A stretch of DNA of 57,019 bases from Pseudoduganella buxea (lineage in GTDB: Bacteria > Pseudomonadota > Gammaproteobacteria > Burkholderiales > Burkholderiaceae_D). The notes under the pieces were generated by a model. That model did not search any database, was not told the DNA's origin, and worked only from the letters and a program-made list of their open reading frames with translations. The stretch is taken from NCBI RefSeq assembly GCF_009720835.1, contig NZ_WNKZ01000033.1:1-57019 (forward strand). Reading direction: 5' to 3'. Below, piece by piece: positions 9,077-16,705 of this stretch; the first letter of the stretch is position 1; the number at the start of each line of letters is the position of its first letter. The position numbers were made by a program, and so were the translations under genes.

Positions 9077-9232
9077 TTTGCTCTTGAAATGGGTTGGATC
9101 GCGCGCGACGGTGCCTGCGCCGACCTGCGGAATGCCGAATCATACCAGTTGAACCGGCGTTGGCGGCATGACAAGACCGTGACCAGCTTGTCACATCGCG
9201 GACACACGACGGCACAGTGGCAAGCGTGCGCG

Positions 9233-9261
9233 TTGCAGGCGCTGGCGAATCGGTCTAGAAT
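9233..9261 (+). promoter_or_regulatory. Sigma-70 promoter of the radical SAM gene
   Basis: TTGCAG (9233-9238) and TAGAAT (9256-9261) are separated by exactly 17 bases, matching sigma-70 consensus at 4/6 and 5/6 positions. The expected start site (~9268) lies inside the LexA box. Confidence 0.65.
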
Positions 9262-9262
9262 A

Positions 9263-9278
9263 CTGTATATACATACAG
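9263..9278 (+). promoter_or_regulatory. LexA (SOS) box
   Basis: CTGTATATACATACAG has the complete CTGT-N8-ACAG framework and differs from the E. coli-type consensus at one internal base. It starts two bases after the -10 hexamer, so bound LexA would cover the transcription start of the gene at 9296. Confidence 0.85.
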
Positions 9279-9295
9279 TTCCTGGTGGAGGTCTC

Positions 9296-10507
9296 ATGCT
9301 TGATGACAATGCCGTCGACAACGACACCCGGCGCCGGGCCATTCCGATGCTGCCGCCGCAATCGCTGCGGGGCCTGGGCGCGCGCCATGGGGTGACGGCG
9401 CAAAAAGGCCGGGGCGCCGTCTCCAACCTTCAGGGACGGTATGAACTCGACCAGCGCGAGATCTTCGACGACGGCTGGGAGCGCGAAGATGGCGACGCGG
9501 AGGGCGCCATGCTGCGCCGCACCCTGGTGACCGAGGAAATGGCCAAGTCCATCCTCAGCCGCAACCAGTCGCCGGACATTCCCTTCGGCGTGTCGCTGAA
9601 CCCCTACCGGGGCTGCGAGCACGGCTGCATCTACTGTTTCGCCCGCCCGTCGCACAGCTACCTGGGCCTGTCCCCGGGGCTGGACTTCGAAAGCCGGCTG
9701 TATGCCAAGGTCAATGCGCCGGAACTGTTGCGCAGCGAGCTGTCCAAGCCCGGCTATACGGTCGAACCCATCGCGCTGGGCGTCAACACAGATGCCTACC
9801 AGCCCTGCGAGCGTGAATACGGCCTGACGCGCAGGGTGCTGGAGGTGCTGCACGAGTGCAACCACCCCGTCGGGCTGATCACGAAGTCCTCGCTGATCGA
9901 GCGCGATATCGACATCCTGGCGGCGATGGCGAAAAAGGGCCTGGCGGCGGCATCGATCACCCTGACGACCCTGGACCCGAAGATTGCCCGCACCCTGGAG
10001 CCCCGCGCCGCAGCGCCCGAGCGCCGGCTGCGCACCATCCGCACGTTGACGGAGGCGGGCATTCCCGTCGGCGTGTCGATCGCGCCCATCATCCCGTTCG
10101 TGACGGAACCGGAAATCGAGAAGATCATGGAAGCGGCGCGCGATGCCGGCGCCATCGCCGCCAGCCATGTCGTGCTGCGGCTGCCCTGGGAAGTCAATCC
10201 CCTGTTCCAGCAGTGGCTGGAAGCCCATTTCCCCGACCGCGCCCAGCGCGTGATGAACCGCGTGCGGGAAATGCACGGCGGCAAGGATTACGACGCCTCG
10301 TTTGCCACGCGCATGCACGGCAGCGGCATCTGGGCCGACCTGATCAGCCAGCGCATGGAAAAGGGCATCGCCCGCTTCGGCCTGGGTGGCAAGGGCATGC
10401 GCTTCAAGCAGCTCGACCGCACGCTGTTCCGGCGCCCGCTGGTGGTGCCGGCCGCCGGGGCGCGGGCGGCGGCGGCCGTGAAGGCGGGGCAGTTGGATTT
10501 GTTCTAG
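9296..10507 (+). CDS. PA0069-family radical SAM protein (SplB-like)
   Basis: The 403-residue protein contains the radical SAM cluster motif GCEHGCIYCFAR (CxxxCxxC) at about residue 110. Other family features are NPYRGCEHGC, TKSSLIERDIDIL, ITLTTLDPKIARTLEPRAAAPERRL and the C-terminal QLDLF. These identify the PA0069/Rv2578c group, distant relatives of spore photoproduct lyase. The enzyme should bind a [4Fe-4S] cluster and cleave SAM to a 5'-deoxyadenosyl radical; its substrate is unknown. ATG 9296 follows GGTGGAGG by 6 bases. The promoter carries a LexA box, so damage-inducible expression and a role in DNA or nucleotide repair are likely. I recall that the Pseudomonas homologue is also in the SOS regulon. 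The gene stands alone, divergent from the Hsp70 operon. Confidence 0.9.
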   Translation: MLDDNAVDNDTRRRAIPMLPPQSLRGLGARHGVTAQKGRGAVSNLQGRYELDQREIFDDGWEREDGDAEGAMLRRTLVTEEMAKSILSRNQSPDIPFGVSLNPYRGCEHGCIYCFARPSHSYLGLSPGLDFESRLYAKVNAPELLRSELSKPGYTVEPIALGVNTDAYQPCEREYGLTRRVLEVLHECNHPVGLITKSSLIERDIDILAAMAKKGLAAASITLTTLDPKIARTLEPRAAAPERRLRTIRTLTEAGIPVGVSIAPIIPFVTEPEIEKIMEAARDAGAIAASHVVLRLPWEVNPLFQQWLEAHFPDRAQRVMNRVREMHGGKDYDASFATRMHGSGIWADLISQRMEKGIARFGLGGKGMRFKQLDRTLFRRPLVVPAAGARAAAAVKAGQLDLF

Positions 10508-10521
10508 GAAAGAAGCCCGGC

Positions 10522-11271
10522 TCAGTCGGGCAGCGTACCCATCAGCATATAGTCCCCGCGCGGCAGCGAGATCCTGACGAGGACGGCCCGGTGCAGGGGC
10601 GCGCATTCGGCCGGTACGAAGCCCGCAGGGAATTGCGCCTTGATGCGCTCGACGGTGGCTGGCTGGCCCTGCGGCGGAACCAGATGATGCATGCCGAGAA
10701 TATCGAACTTGCTCCGGGCGATCGTCGACAGGTGCACGGCGGCAGGTGTCGCGATGACGAGCGCCCAGTACGGGTCGTCCCCGAAATAGTGGACGTCGCG
10801 CAGGTGGCGGTTGATGCGCTCCGTGTTCAGTCCGGCCATGCGGGTCTCGGTCACGTACGGGGTCAGCGCGCATGCCGTCCCCGTCGAGGTCTTTGCCAGC
10901 TCGCTGACACGCACGATCCGGGCGGCGGAGACTTGGCGCTCCAGGTCGTACTGCGAGATCGATTGCGCTGCCTGCAGCACGCCGTACGCCAGCGCCAGCA
11001 GCAGCATGGCCCCGTCGAACAGCATGGCTGGCAGGGACGCAGGACGTTGCCGAGGCGTCGTGCGACGCTGCGCGCGGGCGGGGCCGGGAACGAGTCCGTG
11101 GCCGGTGCCCTGCCCGGTGTCCTGGCCGCTGTTCTGTCCGATGTTATCGCCGCTGTTCTGGCCGCTGTTCTGTCCGATGTTCTGTCGGGGGCCATCGCCA
11201 TTGTCGCGCCATCGCCCGGCACCAATGGGTTTGCCGGCTTCCCGCCCCGTTTCCCCGGGATTTTCCTTCAT
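10522..11271 (-). CDS. Hypothetical single-pass membrane protein with tetrapeptide repeats
   Basis: The 249-residue protein is not recognised. Residues ~29-60 form about eight tandem four-residue units (GQNI, GQNS, GQNS, GDNI, GQNS, GQDT, GQGT, GHGL). A basic patch (RAQRRTTPRQR) and one hydrophobic segment (AMLFDGAMLLLALAYGVLQAA, about residues 82-101) follow. The remaining ~150 residues look like a soluble, probably periplasmic domain (ISQYDLERQVSAARIVRVSEL ... GDYMLMGTLPD). It starts 15 bases after the stop of the ChaC gene on the same strand, so the two are likely cotranscribed. Its Shine-Dalgarno is poor. The function is unknown, and the N-terminal repeat raises the possibility of a later start at an internal Met. 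Confidence 0.6.
   Translation of the reverse strand: MKENPGETGREAGKPIGAGRWRDNGDGPRQNIGQNSGQNSGDNIGQNSGQDTGQGTGHGLVPGPARAQRRTTPRQRPASLPAMLFDGAMLLLALAYGVLQAAQSISQYDLERQVSAARIVRVSELAKTSTGTACALTPYVTETRMAGLNTERINRHLRDVHYFGDDPYWALVIATPAAVHLSTIARSKFDILGMHHLVPPQGQPATVERIKAQFPAGFVPAECAPLHRAVLVRISLPRGDYMLMGTLPD
11092..11187 (-). repeat. 12-bp tandem repeat coding for G-Q-N-x units
   Basis: About eight degenerate 12-base units such as GGACAGAACATC, GGACAGAACAGC and GGCCAGAACAGC run in frame inside the hypothetical membrane protein gene. Multiples of 12 keep the reading frame, so copy number could vary without frameshift. Confidence 0.7.
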
Positions 11272-11286
11272 GTTCGGCGCTCGCCG

Positions 11287-11874
11287 TCATGCCGGCCGGG
11301 GCAAGCCCCCGTCGTCCAGCCCCGCCAGATAATCCTCGATGGCAAACACATGCTCATCCACATGCCCCATGTCCCGCAGCGCCTGGGCCAGGCGCAGCAG
11401 GTACTCGGCATTCGGGCCGCTGGGGCCTTGGGCGCGGGCGATGTGGCGGGCGATCTCCAGTTCCGGGGCTTCGCCCAGGTAGGCGGCGTTGTCGTGGCGG
11501 GCGATGTAGACCAGGCCTTCCTCGGTGCCGCCGCCGTCGAAGCGGATGTCGATGGCCAGGCGCAGGTAGCCGTTCTTTTCGCGGTGGTCCAGGTGGGTGA
11601 ATTCCTCCGGCGTGACGAGGTAGGCCATGCCGTGGCAGATGGCGCCCGCTGCCGGCACGATGGTGGCGACGCGGCCCGGCGCCTCCGGCGTGCCCCGGTG
11701 GTCGTGCGAGCCTTGCCAGAAGCGGCGCGTCCAGCCGGCGATGCTGGCGGGGCGGCGTTCCAGGTAGGGGAAGTCGGCCTTGTAGATCAGCGAGCCGTAA
11801 CCGAACAGCCAGACGCTGTGGTGACCGTCGAAGCGGTCCATCGCGCGGTTGATTTCGATGGTGTTGTGCGACAT
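11287..11874 (-). CDS. Gamma-glutamylcyclotransferase, ChaC-type
   Basis: The 195-residue protein has the glycine-rich pocket VWLFGYGSLIYKADFPYLER, the conserved stretch RRFWQGSHDHRGTPEAPGR, and HLDHREKNGY, whose Glu is the expected catalytic acid/base. This is the ChaC/GCG group, which cleaves glutathione to 5-oxoproline and Cys-Gly; less likely it acts on other gamma-glutamyl amines. Length (195) fits bacterial ChaC, and the enzyme is cytosolic. A -10-like TACAAT lies 27 bases upstream. The neighbour downstream is a hypothetical membrane protein; no other glutathione gene is adjacent. Confidence 0.88.
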   Translation of the reverse strand: MSHNTIEINRAMDRFDGHHSVWLFGYGSLIYKADFPYLERRPASIAGWTRRFWQGSHDHRGTPEAPGRVATIVPAAGAICHGMAYLVTPEEFTHLDHREKNGYLRLAIDIRFDGGGTEEGLVYIARHDNAAYLGEAPELEIARHIARAQGPSGPNAEYLLRLAQALRDMGHVDEHVFAIEDYLAGLDDGGLPRPA

Positions 11875-11900
11875 GGGAGCAGGGGGAGCGGAAAGCGACG

Positions 11901-11906
11901 ATTGTA
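11901..11906 (-). promoter_or_regulatory. -10 element (TACAAT) for the ChaC-type gene
   Basis: On the minus strand GCGCTACAAT occurs 27 bases before the ATG at 11874. The same ten bases precede the DTW gene and lie upstream of iscR. The -35 is weak. Confidence 0.45.
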
Positions 11907-12006
11907 GCGCCCGTCCGCCACTTCCGGCACGGCGCCCGCACGCGCCGCGACGGCACGTGCGGTGCCCCTGTACGCCCCCGGGGCGACACAGGGGGCTGCG
12001 TGACTA

Positions 12007-13062
12007 TTACGCTCGCTGGGCTACCTGGGCCACCTGCGCGTCCGCAGCGGGCGGGGCCGGGTGCCGTGGCGAGCGCCCGTCGGATGTGCCCGTTTTTTCC
12101 GTGCGGGGCTGCGGCATCGCGCCCGACGCCAGGAACTGCGCCACGTCGGCTGCGCCCGGTGGCTGGCAGCCCTGGCGCATCGCGTTCAGGCTGGCGGCGG
12201 CCACGCCATGGCACAGCGCACGCTCCAGGACGGCGTCGTCGGCGTCGTCCAGCGCGGCGGCCGACAGCGCGCCATCCGCGGCCAGGCTGGCCACCAGCCC
12301 GGCGAGGAAGCTGTCGCCGCAGCCGACGGTGTCGACGACGTCGATGCCTTCCGGGGCCCCGAGCGTGATGCAGGCTCGCCGCGACAGCAGCACGGCGCCC
12401 TGCGCGCCAAGTGTCAGGGCGATCAGGGATACGTCCAGCGTGTCCAGCAGCATCCGTGCGGCCCCCAGCGGCGCCATGCCGCCATACCCGAGGTGCAACA
12501 GGTCCTCCTCGCTGACCTTGATCAGGTGGGCCAGCGCGAGGGCGCGGCGCACGCCGGCGGCATAGGACGGCAGGTCGCCGCAGACGCGCGGACGCAGGTT
12601 GGCGTCAATCGACACCAGGGCACCGGCGGCGGCCGCGGCCGCGATGACGGCCAGCGTCGCATCGATATCGTCGGGCACCAGCGCCAGGCCGCCCGTATGG
12701 AACAGCGACATGCTCGGCGGCAGCATCGCGCACGCTTGCGCCGGTGCGATGTCGCGGTCGGCCACGCACTCGCGGTGGAAGGCGTAGCTGGGCGAGCCGT
12801 CGGCGTCGAGCGTGACGATGGCCAGCGAGGTCGGCCTGGCGCTGCGCGTGGGGCTGGCCAGATGGATGCCGGCCTGCGCCAGCAGGCGCGCAAAGCCCTG
12901 GCCAAAGCTGTCCTGCGACAGGGGGTTGAGGTAGGTCACGTCCATCTGCTGGCGCGCCGCGGCGACCGCGAAATTGCAGACGGCCCCGCCGAGCGCGGCG
13001 GCAAAGCGGCCGTCCGGCATTTCGATCATGTCGACCAGGGCTTCGCCGAATGTCACTACCAT
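12007..13062 (-). CDS. PfkB-family carbohydrate kinase, probable fructokinase
   Basis: The 351-residue protein starts VVTFGEALVDMIEM and has the glycine-rich substrate-binding element AALGGAVCNFAVAAARQ. The PfkB signature near the C-terminus is DVVDTVGCGDSFLAGLVASL, with the catalytic Asp in GCGD (more often GAGD). It should phosphorylate a furanose sugar with ATP. As the last gene of the frc operon it most likely makes fructose-6-phosphate from imported fructose. ATG 13062 has GGGAG 6 bases upstream. The last ~35 residues are a Pro/Ala/Gln-rich tail not seen in typical fructokinases (~300-320 residues). The sugar is inferred from context. Confidence 0.87.
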   Translation of the reverse strand: MVVTFGEALVDMIEMPDGRFAAALGGAVCNFAVAAARQQMDVTYLNPLSQDSFGQGFARLLAQAGIHLASPTRSARPTSLAIVTLDADGSPSYAFHRECVADRDIAPAQACAMLPPSMSLFHTGGLALVPDDIDATLAVIAAAAAAGALVSIDANLRPRVCGDLPSYAAGVRRALALAHLIKVSEEDLLHLGYGGMAPLGAARMLLDTLDVSLIALTLGAQGAVLLSRRACITLGAPEGIDVVDTVGCGDSFLAGLVASLAADGALSAAALDDADDAVLERALCHGVAAASLNAMRQGCQPPGAADVAQFLASGAMPQPRTEKTGTSDGRSPRHPAPPAADAQVAQVAQRA

Positions 13063-13148
13063 GTGATTCTCCCGAGTTGGACCGCGCGGCGCGCGGCCTG
13101 TAGTAAAAAATTGAAGGACGTCGAAACGTGCCGCAGGCGGCCGTGGCG

Positions 13149-13604
13149 TCACCGGACCTCGTGCGGCCCGGCGAGCACCCCCTTGCGGAACAGGAAGTTG
13201 GCGTAGGGCTGCAATTCCCCCGTCTGCACGATGGCATGGGCCGACTTGACCCGTTCGTAGAAGGCAAAGCGTTCCAGCGCTTCGCACTGTGCCGCCGGCG
13301 CCGAGCCGGCCTCGGCGCACAGTGCCAGCAGTTCGCGTTGCAGGCCCGACCGGTAACCGTCCGGCCTTTCCGAGACGGCCATGAACGTGACCGGCTGGCC
13401 GGGCAGGTCGAGCGGAAATACCGACAGCACGGCGGCGCAGGCGCGCTGCAGGCCGATGCCGGGCAGGCGGATCACGGGCTTGCCGCGCCCCAGCGTGGCG
13501 GCGGTGAAATTGGCATCGACGATGGCGACGGCGTCGCCGTGGCCCATTTCGGCCAGCACTTTCAGCAATTCCGGGCTCAGCAGGGGATCGATGCCTTTAA
13601 GCAT
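13149..13604 (-). CDS. RbsD/FucU-family sugar mutarotase
   Basis: The 151-residue protein has MGHGDAVAIVDANF near the N-terminus, containing the conserved catalytic His of the RbsD/FucU fold, and YANFLFRKGVLAG near the end. These proteins convert sugar anomers (beta-pyranose/beta-furanose, or alpha/beta). The gene overlaps the ATPase gene by 8 bases, so translation is probably coupled. Between an FrcA-like ATPase and a sugar kinase, a role in supplying the kinase with the right anomer is a reasonable inference. FucU-like sequence does not prove fucose as substrate. Confidence 0.85.
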   Translation of the reverse strand: MLKGIDPLLSPELLKVLAEMGHGDAVAIVDANFTAATLGRGKPVIRLPGIGLQRACAAVLSVFPLDLPGQPVTFMAVSERPDGYRSGLQRELLALCAEAGSAPAAQCEALERFAFYERVKSAHAIVQTGELQPYANFLFRKGVLAGPHEVR

Positions 13605-14391
13605 GGGCCAGTTCCGGCAGCTCGCGCGGGTCCTTCGCGCCCGTCATCACGGCAACGGTATCGGACATGCCGATATGCCTGGGGTCGACGACGGCAACGC
13701 GCCTGCCCAGGCGCTGGATATGGATGCGGTCGGCGATTTCGAAGACGTGCGGCATGTTGTGGCTGATCAGGATAACTGGCAGGCCGCGGTCGCGTACGCG
13801 CCGTATCAGCTCCAGCACCATATTGCCCTCCTTGACGCCCAGCGCGGCAGTCGGCTCGTCGAGGATGACGACGTGTTTCGCGAACGCCGTGCTGCGCGCC
13901 ACCGCCACGCCCTGGCGCTGCCCGCCCGACAAGGTGCCGACGGCCTGCTGCATCGAGCGGATGCCGATTCTCAGGTCCTGCATATGGCCGGCCGCCTCGG
14001 CCAGCATGCGCTTCTTGTCGATCAGGCGCAGCCATTTGCCCAGCACGCCCGGGCGCAGCAGCTCGCGGCCGAGGAACAGGTTTTCCGCGATCGTCATGGC
14101 CGGCGCCACGGCCAGGTCCTGGTAGACCGTCTCGATGCCATGGCGGCGCGCGTCGATGGGCGACTTGAAATGCACCAGTTCGCCGTCCAGGCGCAACTGT
14201 CCTTCGTCCGGCACGACGGCGCCGGACAGGGCCTTGATCAGCGACGATTTGCCGGCGCCGTTATCGCCGATGACGGCCAGGATTTCGCCGGCACGCAGGT
14301 CGAAGTCGGTGCCGTCGAGCGCGGTCACGCCGCCGTAGCGTTTCACCAGGCCGCGCGCCTGCAGCACGGTGGCGGTAGTCGTTGCAGTCAT
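13597..14391 (-). CDS. frcA: ABC transporter ATP-binding protein, fructose-type
   Basis: The 264-residue single-domain ATPase shows Walker A GDNGAGKSSLIKALSG, the signature LSGGQRQGVAVARS, Walker B VVILDEPTAALG and switch His in ISHNMPHVF. Unlike most sugar importers of the RbsA/XylG class, which have two fused ATPase domains, this has one, as in FrcA. It energises sugar uptake with the adjacent permease and binding protein. It starts 3 bases after the permease stop and overlaps the mutarotase gene. The symbol is by analogy to FrcBCA; the substrate is inferred. Confidence 0.88.
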   Translation of the reverse strand: MTATTTATVLQARGLVKRYGGVTALDGTDFDLRAGEILAVIGDNGAGKSSLIKALSGAVVPDEGQLRLDGELVHFKSPIDARRHGIETVYQDLAVAPAMTIAENLFLGRELLRPGVLGKWLRLIDKKRMLAEAAGHMQDLRIGIRSMQQAVGTLSGGQRQGVAVARSTAFAKHVVILDEPTAALGVKEGNMVLELIRRVRDRGLPVILISHNMPHVFEIADRIHIQRLGRRVAVVDPRHIGMSDTVAVMTGAKDPRELPELAHA

Positions 14392-14394
14392 GAT

Positions 14395-15414
14395 TCAACC
14401 CTTCTTGTGCGTCAGTTGGTCGGTGGCGACAGCCAGGATGACGAGGATGCCGGTGACCAGGATCTGGTAGACGGAAGCCACGCCCATCAAGGTCAGTCCA
14501 TTGCGGAACACGCCGACGATGAGTACGCCGACCAGCGTGCCGACGATGGAGCCGCGCCCGCCGAACAGGCTGGTGCCGCCCAGCACGACGGCCGTGATGC
14601 TGTCGAGATTGTCCGTCTGGCCCCCCTGCGGATCGCCGACGCCCATGCGGGCCACCGACAACAGGGCGGCGATGCCGTAGAACAAGCCGGCGATCATGTA
14701 GACGCCCAGCAGCACCCGCGACGTCGGAATGCCCGTCAGGCGCGCCGCTTCCGGGTTGTTGCCCACCGCGTACAGGTGGCGCCCCGGCGCCGTTTCGCGG
14801 AGGAATAGCCAGGTCAGCAGGTAAAGGGCCAGCATCAGCACGGTGCCGTACGTGACACTGGTTTCACCGAGACGGAAGGTGTTGCCGAAGAACGTCATCG
14901 CTTCCGGCAAGCCCGTCACGGTCTGTGCCTGCGAATAGATCTGCGTGATGGCGAAGGCGATATTCATCGTGCCGAGCGTGACGATAAAGGGCGGCAGCTT
15001 GATCGACGTGACCAGCGCGCCGTTGACGAAGCCGATCAGCACGCAGGCGGCCATGCCGCACAGCACGGCGGCAAAGGGCGGCAGGCCCAGGTCGACGGCG
15101 AACTTGGACAGCACGACCGAGCCCAGCGCCATCGCCATGCCGCACGACAGGTCGATACCGGCCGTCAGGATGATCAGGGTCTGGCCAATGGCGATCACGC
15201 CGACCACCATCACCTGCTGCAGGATCAATGAGAAATTCTGTCCGGTGAGAAAGCGCTCGGACTGCGTGGCGAAGAAAAGGACGGCGGCCAGCAACGCAAG
15301 CAGGGGGCCGAGCACGGTCACCGGGGGCAGCACGTCTTTCAGGCGGGCCAGGCCCTGGTGGGTGGGCAAGGCGGATACGGGCGCGACGGGCACGGGCTTC
15401 AGTTGGGCATTCAT
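14395..15414 (-). CDS. frcC: ABC sugar transporter permease, fructose-type
   Basis: The 339-residue protein has 8-10 predicted hydrophobic segments and the BPD_transp_2 hallmark QTLIILTAGIDLSCGMAMALGS, plus VLGGTSLFGGRGSIVGTLVGVLI near the end, which contacts the ATPase. It forms the inner-membrane channel of the sugar importer. It lies between frcB (50-base gap with a hairpin) and frcA (3-base gap). An N-terminal cytoplasmic extension of ~30 residues precedes the first helix. Confidence 0.9.
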   Translation of the reverse strand: MNAQLKPVPVAPVSALPTHQGLARLKDVLPPVTVLGPLLALLAAVLFFATQSERFLTGQNFSLILQQVMVVGVIAIGQTLIILTAGIDLSCGMAMALGSVVLSKFAVDLGLPPFAAVLCGMAACVLIGFVNGALVTSIKLPPFIVTLGTMNIAFAITQIYSQAQTVTGLPEAMTFFGNTFRLGETSVTYGTVLMLALYLLTWLFLRETAPGRHLYAVGNNPEAARLTGIPTSRVLLGVYMIAGLFYGIAALLSVARMGVGDPQGGQTDNLDSITAVVLGGTSLFGGRGSIVGTLVGVLIVGVFRNGLTLMGVASVYQILVTGILVILAVATDQLTHKKG

Positions 15415-15439
15415 GGGTTTCCTTTCGCAAAATGGGGGC

Positions 15440-15455
15440 GGGGCGGCGGCGCCCC
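15440..15455. other. Intercistronic hairpin between frcB and frcC
   Basis: GGGGCG-GCGG-CGCCCC forms a perfect 6-bp GC stem between the binding-protein gene and the permease gene. Such hairpins often protect upstream mRNA and raise binding-protein output relative to the membrane parts. Confidence 0.45.
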
Positions 15456-15464
15456 GGACGATGC

Positions 15465-16457
15465 TTACTTGCCCCAGCAGGCGCTCAGGCCGAAGGCGGT
15501 GTCACGGCTGTCCACGCCTGCCATGGGCTTGTCGGTGACGAGCGTGACGCCGGTGTCGACATAGCCGCTGGCCTTCTTGCCCGTCTTCGCGTAGGCGACG
15601 CCGGCATCGACCGCCAGCGCGGCCATCTTCAGGGGGTACTGTTGCGACGTGGCGCCGATGGCACCGGACCGGACGTCGCGCACGCCGGCGCAGCCGCCGT
15701 CGACGGATACCACCAGCACGTCCTTGTCCTTGCCGGCCGCCTTCAGCGCCTTGTAGGCACCGGCGGCAGCGGGCTCGTTGATAGCGTAGACCAGGTTGAT
15801 GTCCGGGTTCTTCTGCAGGCAGTTTTCCATCGCCGTCTGCCCCTTGCCCTGGTCGCCGAAACTGTCGGCCATGCAGACCACGTCCCCATGTTTTGCCAGG
15901 CCCACGGTTTTCGGGCTGACGCCGGCGATGCCGTAGCCGGCCAGGAAGCCGTTGTGGCGGGCAATGCCGACCGGGTGGCCGGGGAACAGGTCGAGCGTGG
16001 CGATTCTTGCCGGCTTGCCGGCCAGCGCCGCCTTGGCATACTGCCCGATCAGCAGGCCGGCCTTGAAGTTGTCGGTGGCAAACAGCGCATCGGTGGCACT
16101 GGCCGGTTCGGCCGGGCTGTCCAGGGCGATGACCAGCACGCCCTGTTCGCGTGCCCTGCGGATGGCCGGCACGATGGCCTTGGAATCGCTGGGCGTGATC
16201 AGGATGGCCCTGGCGCCGGCCGACACCATGTTTTCGATCGCCGTGACCTGGCCGGCATTGTCGCCGTCGGACTTGCCCGCCGCCGTCAGCAACTTCGCGC
16301 CGCGCAGCTTGGCGGCCTGTTGCGCGCCTTCCTTCATCTTGACGAAAAAGGGATTGATTTCAGTCTTCGTGATCAGGCCGATAACGGGCTCGGCGGCGGC
16401 GGCAAGGCCGGTGGTGGATGCGATCAACGCAAGGGCGAAGCAATGCTTTGCAGTCAT
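15465..16457 (-). CDS. frcB: Periplasmic sugar-binding protein, fructose-type
   Basis: The 330-residue protein has a signal peptide (MTAKHCFALALIASTTGLAAAAE, likely cut after AAA). The mature start PVIGLITKTEINPFFVKMKEG is characteristic of FrcB-like peripheral-binding-protein-fold proteins; other family stretches are ILITPSDSKAIVPAIRRA, VIALDSP and VLVVSVDGG. It delivers sugar to FrcC/FrcA. GGAGA lies just upstream of ATG 16457. It is the first gene of a five-gene operon (frcB, frcC, frcA, mutarotase, kinase). Its promoter overlaps a 25-bp palindrome shared with the divergent ROK gene. Confidence 0.9.
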   Translation of the reverse strand: MTAKHCFALALIASTTGLAAAAEPVIGLITKTEINPFFVKMKEGAQQAAKLRGAKLLTAAGKSDGDNAGQVTAIENMVSAGARAILITPSDSKAIVPAIRRAREQGVLVIALDSPAEPASATDALFATDNFKAGLLIGQYAKAALAGKPARIATLDLFPGHPVGIARHNGFLAGYGIAGVSPKTVGLAKHGDVVCMADSFGDQGKGQTAMENCLQKNPDINLVYAINEPAAAGAYKALKAAGKDKDVLVVSVDGGCAGVRDVRSGAIGATSQQYPLKMAALAVDAGVAYAKTGKKASGYVDTGVTLVTDKPMAGVDSRDTAFGLSACWGK

Positions 16458-16534
16458 GCAGGTCTCCGTAAAGTTCTTGTTGGTCTACCTGCCGGGATCG
16501 AGCCGGGCAGGGGAGCGCAGGCAGCGCTGACTGA

Positions 16535-16563
16535 AATATATTCTTGTCGTATGATTAAATCAA
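16535..16563 (-). promoter_or_regulatory. frcB promoter
   Basis: On the minus strand TTGATT (16563-16558) and TATATT (16540-16535) are exactly 17 bases apart. The -35 lies inside the left arm of the palindromic operator, so a bound regulator would block polymerase. Confidence 0.6.
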
Positions 16564-16578
16564 GCTATTTGATTTAAT
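16554..16578. promoter_or_regulatory. 25-bp palindromic operator between frcB and the ROK gene
   Basis: ATTAAATCAA - GCTAT - TTGATTTAAT is a perfect 10-5-10 inverted repeat and very AT-rich against the GC-rich background. It sits between divergent frcB and the ROK regulator gene and overlaps the frcB -35. ROK repressors bind AT-rich palindromes, so the neighbouring ROK protein is the natural candidate. Confidence 0.7.
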
Positions 16579-16705
16579 TGGTCGCGGCAAGGCCACGGCC
16601 AGCGAACCGTCGTGGTTACCGGGCAATATTGCCAACGCGGGCATCATGGTGCAGACTCGCGTCTTCGCCAGACCAACCCCTAATGCGTCCGCGCAGGAGC
16701 CGTAC

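Noticed and set aside
9186..9205. GTGAC..GTCAC-like short palindrome near the Hsp70/radical SAM gap
   Set aside because: Arms of five bases are expected by chance in GC-rich DNA and no matching site occurs elsewhere nearby.
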